Assembly: GCA_900708905.1 (NCBI GenBank)
Contig: CAADRB010000043.1
Location: 433,311-497,310 of the forward strand
Direction: 5' to 3'
Source: Hymenolepis diminuta
Taxonomy: Eukaryota > Platyhelminthes > Cestoda > Cyclophyllidea > Hymenolepididae
Length of the DNA stretch: 64,000 nucleotides
Part shown: piece after piece, positions 35,570-47,300 of the stretch
Position numbering within the stretch: position 1 is the first letter of the stretch
How the letters are laid out: each line of letters opens with the position of its first letter
Position numbers and translations under genes: made by a program
The notes under the pieces: generated by a model
What the model was told of the DNA's origin: nothing
The model's input: the letters and a program-made list of their open reading frames with translations, nothing else
The model's database searches: none

Positions 35570-36010
35570 TAGACCTCCATCTACTTGTTGGTTTTGCACT
35601 AAATGGAATTTTGCTGCATTCTGTCCATTCGAGTAACATTTGTGTCAGCACCATGATAATAGAGGTCATAATCAAAACCCTCACAACTATGTAAACAGGA
35701 AAAGGAAGGTGTTCAACGACAAAAATTTAATAAATGTCAGGAAATACTTAAATGGTCAGGAGGAAAAAGCAGTTTTTATCAACAAGGGTCTCAGAAAGAA
35801 TAGTCGAAAACGCCCAGAGGGAGAGAATATGTTCAATGCAACATTTAAGATCAACACCCACAAATAAATGGTCATGAAATGAACATGCGGTTAGATACGG
35901 CCTCAGACATATCCTTGATCACTTACAGAATGTAGCGGAAAATAGGAAGTCCACCCTGAGTCTTTCATCTCTATTCAGGATACGTAGAGCGGAAACCTAA
36001 AAGTAGCAGG
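35570..36010 (+). mobile_element. Second Gypsy fragment: zinc knuckle and aspartic protease
   Basis: A second knuckle (about 35590-35690; CWFCTKWNFAAFCPF, stop, HLCQHHDNRGHNQN) is followed by a broken start of the protease. The active-site block LDTASDISLI is at 35891-35920 and a KIGSPP-like continuation lies near 35945. Stops and small indels interrupt it. Two knuckles 1 kb apart imply two elements, one perhaps inserted beside the other, or a duplication. Reverse transcriptase and integrase were not recognised downstream. Confidence 0.7.
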
Positions 36011-36128
36011 AAATGCTAAGTGCAAAATCTGATATGGAGATCGCCAAATATGTGTTTATAAAATTAGATTCTTCTATGTTGCAGTACTGTTGGTAAATCT
36101 AGTTCTGCTTCTATGATATATCTACCCC

Positions 36129-36190
36129 TTGCATATTGCTAGACTGTAGTTGACTCAGGCTCGGAGAGAAGTCAGATGTGTAACTACTCC
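36129..36190 (+). repeat. Short dispersed repeat, copy at 36.1 kb
   Basis: The partner of 28634-28705: ATATTGCTAGACTGTAGTTG, then ACTCAGGCTCGGAGAGA. It lies just after the protease remnant. Confidence 0.4.
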
Positions 36191-39100
36191 AAAGTCACTT
36201 TATTGATATTTTTTATGGGACAATAGGGTTAGTCACTCTACCGATGAAGAACGTACCTGTCTCGACTAACTATTCTAGCCAGCATGCACCCGCACATCAA
36301 CGGGGGGGGGCACGATAAAATTCAGTTCAACAATAAAAAATCAGACATCTCAAGATAGAGACATTAAACGTAGCCAAGATTATCTCAACGTCAATTCAAG
36401 GGATGGGAAAAAATCTATCTTAAGGGAGAGGCGATAGGAGGCCTACAAAACAAACCTTAATGCCGCTAAAGACCCTATATAAGCAAACAGGGAATAGAGG
36501 TTTTCCTTAACAATTCAAAATGAATGAAATATGCTGTTTAAGGCACCCAGAGCGAAAACCCCAAGCCGAGGGATAAAGATGAAATTCAACGAAAAAGAGG
36601 AGACATCAACGACAGAAAAGCTGAAAAGTGCTCTCCTGAAATTGTGAACGACCGGAAATCAGATGCTTGGTGGCAAATATCCTGTAGGATTAATAAAGGG
36701 AAGAAAACTAAATGAATCACCTGAATGTACTTCTGATGAAGGAATAGCTCGTTAGGAAAGGAAACTGCACCAGCCGAAGGACTTTATATGTACCCGAAGA
36801 AATTCTACGGGGAATGCGTGACTTAGGAGGAGAGGTGTCATGAGGAAACATTATGTTAATGTGAGAAAACTATTTTATTGAATATTTCTCGAGATATCCA
36901 GTGGGCAGGTAGGGCATAGCGACAGAAACTAGACTTCCTAGAATTACTACAGCACAGAAGAATTTTATTCTACAAAAGTCTGTAATGCTTAATTTCTTAA
37001 GCTGGTAAATCTTTGTAATGAACACATGTGGTACCTCGCAAATCTTGAATGAACTTTATCAATTCCTCCTACCTTAATCCTTTTTACCGCTAACATATGA
37101 CTTATTTTGACTTATCCTCTAATACTTTCTCCCATCTGTTGTCACCAATAGAAGCTAAGTCGTGCGAGTTAGACAACAGCACGATTTAAGTCTGCGAAAA
37201 TCACAATCCATTTACTTCTTATCTGAATTTTAGTAGATTTAGGACCTCGTAAAATCAGTTAGTATTTTTAATTCACGTGTGGCTCAAATATTCTTCTATT
37301 ATCTAAGGTACGCTGGGCTAGTCCGTTTGAAAGTAGCCGTGGAAGAGAAGGAGTCTACCCCTTCCTTTCTAGTACGATAATAAATGGTAAATCGTCAAAC
37401 ACTCTCCAAATTACAGGTATAACACCGCCAAGCTCTAATCTAATGCCTCATCACTGGAAGCGCTTGGGAGCCATTACGTCTAGCTAAAATCCCTGAAGGT
37501 AGTAATAAAGTAAAAAATACAACCAATCGAAAAGTGATTACAATTTTATTGAGTTTTACGGGACAAAATCAGTATAAGTCAACTCGGTCAAATTGATTCA
37601 GTAGTGTCGATCAATAACAGTAGTGAGTGCATCATTATTGTAAATTATTTTCGGGTAGTAGTTCCTTGCGAATATACGGAAATTCAAGACAGCATGTGCA
37701 AAGAGGATCCATCAAGACGATTTGCTGAAGAGTTCAAGTACCAGTTCGGTGCAAGGATTATTATCTCATCAGTGGACAGTTCCCTGCCCCAGAACAAGCT
37801 TCAATCTTCGGAACGTCTCCTAATTTCAGAGAATTGCTCAGAAAGGAAAAGCATTTGAAAGAAAATGCCAACAAAACCACACTTTTCCCTTAAGAATGAT
37901 TGATTACCTACCGACAGTCTTTCATCATTAACAGAGCCAACATTCCAAGTCAACATTACATGGCCCAAAAGTCTACGAAACATCTGGTGAGAAATGTTGG
38001 TGCCTTTTTGGTTTTGAAGAATAAATCTCTGTGTTTCCAAAATTTTTATCTAGATCATCACTAATTTCTAAGACTTAATTATCTGGACATCACGGTGGCG
38101 CTTGAAGTATTTGACCCTGCCGCAACACCGAATTCCCCATAGAGAACCACCGTATCCTCAAATGGTTTATTTTGATTAGCCTCCTCCCTTCCACAAAGTG
38201 AGGAAAGTGGTATAGCACATAATACAGGCGAAAAAAGTGAAATATTCAGGGAAATACATAATAGATATCCAATACAGACCTGGTCTTCTTGCTTGATAAA
38301 TTCCGTCATTACTTCTGGCCGCAATTTGTAGAGTTTGAAGAATACTTACAAATCTACTAGAGGCGTACCCTGATGTAACATCTTCGGAGAAAATAAAAAT
38401 CAGATTTCTACAAATGGATCTTGATTCCAAAAGGAAATATAACATGCGACTTCAAGGGCGTCGCTACAAAGAAGCTTTTCGAAGAGGTGTTGTATGCGCC
38501 GAAAGAATACTACATACAAGAACATAATAATCTACTAGTATATCAAATAGGACTAACGAAGAGCTTAGACAAAAGAAAATGAAGCCAATAAGGCGGTCTT
38601 GCATATAGCAGAAGGCGAATACAAAGTTTTGGCATCCCAGTTACGTCTACAATAGAGTTCCTTGTTGCTTCCCTTACAGTAACATAACTAATAAGCTCGA
38701 GAAGTACTATTATGTTCGCTATTCTCTACCTCCAGAAGTCTCATAGAAATTCCACAACCTAGTCAAAGATCGTGAAATAAATGAGCCCCACAAACAAGCA
38801 GGAGTTCTAACATCATTGGATAATAGAGGAGACATGACTGGGGAAGAGGTAGCGCAAGTATCTACTGGGCTGGCTTCGCAACATCAGGAAGCAAGGCTTG
38901 ACATTTCCTTGGGAGATACTAACATCTCTCCTTCTATATTCAACTATTCCCTCATCTTGAAAGGCTGCGTCAAGGTTCCCACTTTTGTACGGTGTCTCTG
39001 TATAGAGCACGAGAACCATATACTTGTCATGATCATACTGAGTGGGACCAACGTTGACCGAAAGTGTGATTTGATACTTCAAGACTATGAAGGTCCCATA

Positions 39101-40459
39101 CGTGACTGGTATGAGCAAAATTTTCAAGACAACACATTGGTGATCCAATCTAGCTACTGCAATACATTAAAGGTAGCGACGCCATTTTCCAGATTGGTAC
39201 TGACTTCAAAAAAGACCTGCAGATACTTGAGAGACTTCCCTCATTGGTCAACGACGCAATTTGTCGATCGGAGAGCCGAAGAGGACTCAAACGATCAGTC
39301 GGAATAATTAACACGAACGATTAGCAACCTTGGAAGAAGAAATAATCCGCTTAGACATTCGTGATTCCGATGAACTATAATCTTATTTCACAACAAGCGA
39401 GATAACGAAAATAAATGTCACGTTGGGTGTCCGATGGCGTGATATAGGAAAACAATAAATTAACAGTCACAATCTAATGGCTTTGGGCGGGGAAAATTCA
39501 TAATCTTAGAGAATTTGCAAACGGTGACTCAAGAAAGCGAAGTGAGAAGGCCTTTGAAACTAGCCAAAGCTGGTTAACTTGGCAGGACTAACTGATTTTA
39601 TAAGATTTCTTTTCCCTTACAGAAATAGATGGAAAGATGCCTTTGGGATTGACCCACAATAATCTAAATATCTCGATAGCCTGGAATAGTTAAAAACCCA
39701 TCTCAAAGTTTTAACCATCGGATGGTTAACTACCAGTTCCACCATGAAAGTCGAACTACAGACTATACGTGTCCCAGATACAAAAAACAAATGCATGGCT
39801 TTCTTTTCTGGAGGGGAGTTAACTACAGTTTTAACAGCCAACTGTGATTCTCTGAAAAGAAGGTCGATAGTCAGGAAACACTCTCGGTCCTACATTTAGA
39901 CAGGGTACAAAAGTCAAACTGTGAAAAGGTTTATCAAATCGAAAATGATTTCTTTGATCGGAATTTCAATAATTTACCCACATATAAATTTTTCTTTATA
40001 TTAAAAAAATGATTTTTTTTCGACTTTAATACATGTACGAGAGCATATATTCTAAAAAAATTATGCCATTAAATCGAATTTTGATGTCATAAAATGGAAT
40101 AGTTTTAAATGTTAAAGAGGTTCCTTTACAGAAACCTTGCTCTCCCAGAATGTCCGATTTTTAATTTTTGAAACATTTGAACATGGCTAATTGTCTGTTC
40201 ATGAGTGTGAAATGGTACCTGACCATTACCATTGTCTGTCTTGACCTCTTCTAATCTTTCTCCTTTTAACTGCTGTTATTCGATGCAATACCGATCCCAC
40301 TCAATTTCAGATAGCCCGATATATTGGGAATTCTAAATGTGAAACTTCCATTCTTACAATTTCAGTTTCCCACTACATGCATATCAGAGAGATGTGGGGA
40401 GACACTTTGTTACTCCTTAGACATGCCACTCCAAGAACGGAAAACGCGGAAAAATTCAC
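36191..40459. other. Unassigned region, probably decayed repeats
   Basis: Contains a G-run near 36301 and frames at 37604-37858 and 38816-39307 (plus, 163 codons, with a long minus frame opposite). The composition here is more balanced than in the flanks, which fits old mobile-element sequence. No reverse transcriptase, endonuclease or integrase motif could be named. Confidence 0.35.
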
Positions 40460-40518
40460 ATACATATATATATATATATACATACATACATATATATACA
40501 TATATATATATATATATC
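40460..40518. repeat. AT/CATA microsatellite
   Basis: Alternating TATA and CATACATA units of about 58 nt. The two overlapping Tyr/Ile/Thr-rich frames here are artefacts of it. Confidence 0.85.
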
Positions 40519-41073
40519 GAATTGCCAAATTCTATATCCATAATAAAAACTATATTACCAGCTCAATTCTTGGATAGAATTAGTAAAACCAGAAAACAGA
40601 AAAAAAAGTGATCCGATAACCTTAAGGGTTTCAAATATAAACACGATACTTGACGAACTCGTTATTTAATAAATAGAGGCCGATGCATAGATAATCCAGG
40701 TAGTTAAGGGTCCCAAAGTCAATATTGCATTGGACTGTTCAAATTACTAATCTTTGATAGATAAAAGGCAATAAAATGGGGAAGAAAAAGGACAAAAAGT
40801 GTTTAATTGTCCCTTGAAAGTACATAGACACGAACTATATGATACCAAAATTTGAGATAAAGTAATTATAAGGCACTTCTACAAAAAGGTTTTAAACTGC
40901 AATGCTGTAGCATATTGATAAATTTAATTATTATACTCATACAGATTCAAACAGTCTGCTATCAGAGTCATTTTCGCACTCCATTTTTCATGGTAAAAGA
41001 GTCAATTTTCTTCTTAAAATCAGGACTTGTAAAGAAATCTTTACTTTTATGTTTAAAAAGAATTAATATTTAC

Positions 41074-41386
41074 CTGCTGCATATTTCCTAACATCATTCG
41101 GTTGGGTTTCAAACAGGTCGCTGAAACAAGTTAAGAGTAAAAGGCACAATAACAGTACCGAACGAGCGAATTTATCATAATGGAGACCTCGGGATGATTT
41201 CTGAGATACAATTCATTAGTCTTTCTTGTTTGAGTCTTCTTTCATAAAAATTAGAAAAAGTGTTACCTTAACAAGATTGAGAGCAGCCTGTTGCCTTTCA
41301 CTTAGAGCTCCGATATCATTGGGAACACTTGAATAAAGGTTCGACATACTTCTAGGAGGATCTTGTTTAGGTCTGTTACCATTCAT
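41074..41386 (-). CDS. Partial gene, unknown protein
   Basis: A 120-nt exon (41386-41267) begins with ATG directly after a good acceptor (ACTTACAG) and ends at a GTAACA donor. It encodes 40 residues starting MNGNRPKQDPPRSMSNLYSS and containing LSERQQAALNLVK. A second candidate exon (41120-41074) has an acceptor TTTCAG and donor GTAAAT. Its best frame reads DLFETQPNDVRKYAA, but the phases do not match: a direct join stops after three codons. A missed small exon, a different donor or decay would explain this. It is divergent to the gene at 44326. No family was recognised. Confidence 0.4.
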
Positions 41387-44325
41387 CTGTAAGTAAAATA
41401 CCGAAAATCTCAAGCTGAGAACGAATAATTAAATAAGTGTACAAAACAAAAATGCTCTGTCAATATCACAGCCGAATATGAATAAAGAAGAAAATCATAA
41501 AATGGGTATCGAATCATTCCCTTATACCTCCATATTTAGACAAATATTCTAGTAAAAAATACCAAAGACATTTCATACGTTGAAGTTAAGCCAATAAGAC
41601 CAGCTTCACAATAATTTTAATTACCCACCAAGAGATACCCAAATAAAGTATCTAGGTTACGCAATTAACGACCACTGCTAATATTATATAACAAATATAA
41701 AAATCAATCTTATTGTATAATATGGTGCAATTTAAGTAAAATTTTTAGATTATTCTATTTCAATTTTATATAATTCGTTTACAGCTTTTCACGAAAACTA
41801 TTAAACGAATAGTCATATTAACTACTTTGTATATTCTTATTTGAAATTTAAAAAATTTATTATTACTTCCGTCTTAACGAAATTTTTGTTATGATAGTTA
41901 TTTAAGTGAGAGTTCTGTTATTCGATAATCTTATTTTTAAGAATGTCTCTTCTGTCCCTTTTTCAGTACGCGGCAGCCCGCTATCTGCTTACAAAGCCCT
42001 CGGAAATTGAAATCAAAAGTAAATTATATTATTGAAGAAACACCCTACTGTAGTACATTTAAGAACACAAGTATGATTTTTGCAATTGCCAAATGCACTT
42101 TGGGTGGCCTCTATTTTAATAAAAATGAGTCATTACTTTTTCCGTGGTAACAATTCCAACCTCTTTTCGAGTGATGTATATACGTTGAAAACTTCAACAT
42201 CTGATATCTGATAAAATTTCCCTATGGTGATTTTTAATAGTCACGAAATTTAAAATGAGCTTCTTAAATAGCAGTACGCATGCGGGAAATTTATTTAAAT
42301 GTATTTTTCGTAAATAATCAACATTCACATATTACTTTGGCATATATGTTTATCAAATAATTATTCATTATTTTTTATATTTTTTTCCATGATTAACACA
42401 TCAAATTATTAACTACAATAAGACAAGTAATTTTGGCTAATCTAAATAGAAAAAGCCCTAGCAAATTTAATACTTCTCATTTGTTTGACTTGGTTACAGA
42501 TTTCCCTAATGGACTAACCTTCACTGCTAATAAAATACGACCATATACTTCTGGTTTACAAATATTGCAACCGAACTGTATAAATAATGAGTAATAATTT
42601 GTAATGTTTGATTTTTAAAGCATTTATATATATTTTAGGCTATAATTTATAGTGCTTGTTTGATTACACCAGTAATTTTCACTTGTGGATTTAAATTGGT
42701 GCACTTATGAGTAAATTTGCATTTTCAGAGAAAATGCAAATCTTGCTTTGTTGGCGTTAATTTTAGTAACTCCGAATGATTAACATAATTTACATATTTA
42801 AAATAGTAGATTTTGTCTTTTCCAGATATTCGTTTTCAGTTTCTACTCATACCTTTAGTGTAATCTTGGGTTTCAAGATTGTAAATAAAACTAAGGTGAG
42901 GATAATTAATAACATTAATGTTAAGAAGGGTAAAGAGAGATTTCTTCAAGCATAGTTGCTAGTTGCCATTTTGAATCAAACACCTTATTCGTCGATATAA
43001 GGTGTACCACATTGTGACGCAAATCTTTGCCGTCAAGGCGTCAGGTGAAAATTCTCGCCTTTGAAAAGCCAGTTATCTTTCAATTCAAATCAAAATAATT
43101 ATTGCACATGATGCAGTCTCCGATAAACAGTAACCAATCAGATTTCAGTGCGAATGTTTACTCAGGCATTGGTTAAATTCTACCGATGTCATTTAGATGG
43201 AAGGTTTTCGAGTGTAAACTGCAGCGCTTAATTCGATAAATAGTAAGTTGAAATCTGAAGTATTGCGTTAAATTATCTATTAATGGTACAAAATATGTCT
43301 GAGTTAATTTATATATTTAAAACGTAATTTAAATGTATTTCCTCATAAAAAATTTATGTATTTATATACATATATATCTTATTAATTATTGTTATTTTAG
43401 TGCTTAGTGTCCCCTGGCTCTTAACCAAGAATAAAATTATCAATAATATTTTCAGTGAGCATTTAGTATTAAAGGATTACATTAGATTAAACTTCATATA
43501 ACAATAATAACAACGAATTTTATGAGACAGCTTACGTGGAATAATTTATCACAATTAAGTGAACCGTTTTCGTTCGGTTGTGCTAAATTTGAATACCAGA
43601 GATGATTTAAAACGCATGAGAATTCTGATATTAAAGATATTTACTCATTGATAAATGGATTTAATTTAACAATTTGATAGAATAAATCGCCCTTGGTATC
43701 TATTTTACCGTATTAAATTAATTAGAAAAACAAAAAGTTCGCATTTTGATGTTCAAATAATCAGACATTTCTGAGAAGCTGATTAAAATCTGACAAATTT
43801 CACAATCTCCACAGCTTTCTTAATTTGAGCAACGCCAATGATTGCTAATCGGATTTCGTTTCATGTATTTTTCACATATTCATTCGTTAGATTTTGATAC
43901 TAATAAACACACGTCTGAACCAATTTAAAACAGCCATTTGCAGTGATTCTCTATTCAGCACGGCTTGGTCACTATTTGAAGTAGATATCTTTTTGAAGGA
44001 TGACAGCTTTTACAAATGGATACTACCTCTTCTTAGTAAACTTAAATAAAATCTAATTCGGTGCCAAAAATAGAGTTTTTTTTGCTATTTGTGCAACTGG
44101 TGCTAGTTTCACGAAACACGTAGTCTAAATAAGGTGAAATAAGCTCTCGGCCTAATGACATGAATTTCATCTTTTTGTGACAGATTAATAAACTCTATTC
44201 ATGCATAACTGGCTATGCAGTATGTTAATTAGTTAAATTACAGATGTTTAATCAAATTCAATCATGTTCTCCATCAAAAGTACGGGCGGATTGATAAAAC
44301 AAAAAAACATCATTTTATTTTCAGA
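41387..44325. other. Very AT-rich divergent intergenic region
   Basis: 2.9 kb between the partial minus gene and the zinc-finger gene, with almost no open frames. It should contain promoters for both. No TATA box with convincing context was singled out. Confidence 0.45.
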
Positions 44326-47300
44326 ATGCTCTTTGAAATGGAATATCCATGCAGCCAAACAGAAGGGGACAGTGCTGAAGATATAAAGAATATTGATGTA
44401 AAATCCATAAGAAAATCAACACAGAGGTAAAATAACTGTGAATGGACGATTTCCTTTACATGTCATATCTTCTAACAATTTTCCTATTTTAGTCAAACAT
44501 CCCGCCGGCGGAGCAAATCCCTTGGTAAATTCATATTTTAAAGCAGCAATTCTGGATATAAGAGCAAATTTTTGGAAGCATAGACGTCAAGAAAGCTTCA
44601 TTGTCCATTAAAGAGAGGCCGCTCTCAAGACATTTTGAGTCCCTTGGAACTAATATTTATATGGCGGAAAAGGAAAAAAGACAAAAATATGTCTTCCATG
44701 AAAGCATGCCTCAAATTTCTTATTAAGAATAAGACTCTGTCATAACGAGACAATGCGCATGCAGATCAATAATCGATTTTTAGGTTAAAGGGAGTGAAAT
44801 GCGAGCAATTGGATATATTAATTTCACGATGATTTGCAGCCATTTAGTTGTCCTTAAGACAACCAACATTACGTTCGAAGTTGCCTAATGGAGCTGGTAA
44901 TTATAATTAGCTTAGCGTTGAGCAGGAACTACAGAACATTTTTTCTAGATACCCGATTGATATGGAAAGTTGAAAATTCATCTCAATGATAGTCTCGATT
45001 TTTTCAGTGTCAATCATTAATGGTAGGACACGGGTTAGACATCCATTAGCATAAATTTAGTAGCAGAGATAGCTAATTATAGTAACCATTACTGAAAAGG
45101 TAGCCTCTTCAGCGGAGAAACTCTTTAGTTAAGCAAGCGTTTCACAACCCTGAACCTAGGTCACTTAGGACTTAAATTTCCCAGCTTCTGGATGCTTTAA
45201 GTTTTAAATGGTCAAATATCGTAACGCCAATTCTAACATCGAAAATTCGATAGGGGTTTCTTGAACCGATTAAAACACAAGACGGATTTTGTTAACTAAT
45301 AGACGAGTTCCACGTAGAGAAGCGAATGAATAGATATTCCAAACCAGATAGACCCAATTTCACTACTCTTTTTCCAAAATCCGAAAAATTATGCATCTGC
45401 TTGCCTAAACAGTAAGATGCAAACTAAATTTGTATGCAAACAGTCGATTTTAATTCTAAAAATAAGTATTAGCAACTGGTCAGTGATTAATTTCATCTTT
45501 CCATCTTGCAGCGCTAACTTTCCTTTTACTAATAATTCTCGCCACATGTTCTTCTCTTAACTGTGGTTCAATAATATTAAGACTTTATAAGAAAAGTTGC
45601 CTGCGAATATTGAAAATTTCAAGATATGATAAAACAGGAAGCAGCCGTATTTGAATTTGGAGTCAGTAGTTGGTTGCGGCCCAATATTGTAAAATTCAGG
45701 CTTCCGTTGTTTGAACGGTTGGTAATACCATCTAAGATTGTAGAATTCAATTTTTTAAACTACATTTCAAGTGAGAAAATAAAAACATTCTTTTTTGTCA
45801 GGCTCACAATCGCCACCAAGAAAATCAGACTGTCAGACGCCAATCTCAAAATTTCCGGAATTGGTGCATGATATCGCCTACTTGTTAATTATCAAAAAAG
45901 AAATAATTTATCGAATTCCTCTAATTCTGGATGTTACGCGAGTAGAGGAAAGCATCCGGGATAAAAATGTAAGTTTGGTGCAATGAGTATCACTGAATAA
46001 TTACAAAATAAATATAACAGAAGTGTTGAAAAAGTAAACTTTTAGGAAAAGACTAAATTATTTCATTTAAACTGTTTTAGATGAAAGTACCTACCAAAAA
46101 TAATGTAAAGTTGCCCTAATTTGAAGTATCTTTTAAAGACAAATTTAACAAAGCATTTTAAATTGTCTAATAAGGAGCACTCATTTCTAAGAAATAAGGA
46201 AAAGAAATCGTCATTTAACAGCGTTATAAATTTTTACGTTTCTTAATAACGTTAAGTAAACGACATGGCTACACAATAACAATAAGCTGCTGAATTTCCT
46301 GAATTAAATTACACCAATTTAAAAATTTTAATTATATTTAACTATTCATTTTTTTTGTTCTACAGGCACTTAATGTAAGTTATAAAAAACTTGCACTTCA
46401 GCGCTTAAAATACAAGCAAAAAATTTTCAAGATATTTGTAAACTTTAGTAAATAAATCACAATGTAGTCACTAATACTTCATTTAAACTATTTTAGATGA
46501 AATTTTCTGCCAAAAATAAAGTAATGTTACATTTGTCGTTTTATACGGACAAAATTAGTAAAGTACTATAAAAAATTCTTAATAAGAAATCTAAAAATCC
46601 AGTGTTGGCCATCATTTTTTGCATTCGTAAGAATATTGGAAAGTAGCCAAATAATGGTATAGTAATCCGGTGATAAAAAGTCACTGAATATAAATTATGA
46701 ACAAATTGTCATTTATCCGTTTAATTATATATTTGTCGTTCGTTCTTTTTTTCTAAAGGATCCGAATGAAAGAAATCAAACTCCTCCTGAGACTAATGAA
46801 AATGAATTTTGTGTAATGCTGACGAGCAACGCGGCAAAAGATATTGAAATTTCAATTAAAAAAATTTTTGGTCGGTGCGATTGGCTAAAAATAGTGGAGA
46901 AATGTCCTGTTCCAACTCAAGTCAAAATGGGTATGTTCTCTTTTGAGAGAAAGTGGTTTCTTTAATATGATAAGGATGAAGGACTGACCGACGAGACCTC
47001 TTAAATGTAGGAAAAAAAATCCAAAATATAAAAAAAACCCATTAATGGTGATTATAACAGGGTTTGAGAGTACTTGCTCCAGATTCATTGCAACAAATAA
47101 GGCCTATGTAGTTACTTAATTTAAAATGGTCAGCAGTGCACTGGTGACGCAACGGTTAACGTGCATATTTGCGAAGGCAGAGGTCACAGTTTTGCTAACA
47201 CCGATGAGCGGAATGGCTAACCAAATTAGTTAAGCTCAAGAGGGGAGGTGACAGAATTCGAGTTTCTCACCAGGAAGGATTTGTAATGCCGTACCTCTGT

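Noticed and set aside
38813..39307. A 163-codon plus frame with a 111-codon minus frame opposite
   Set aside because: Checked for LINE endonuclease, reverse transcriptase and integrase motifs; none could be named, and both strands are open.
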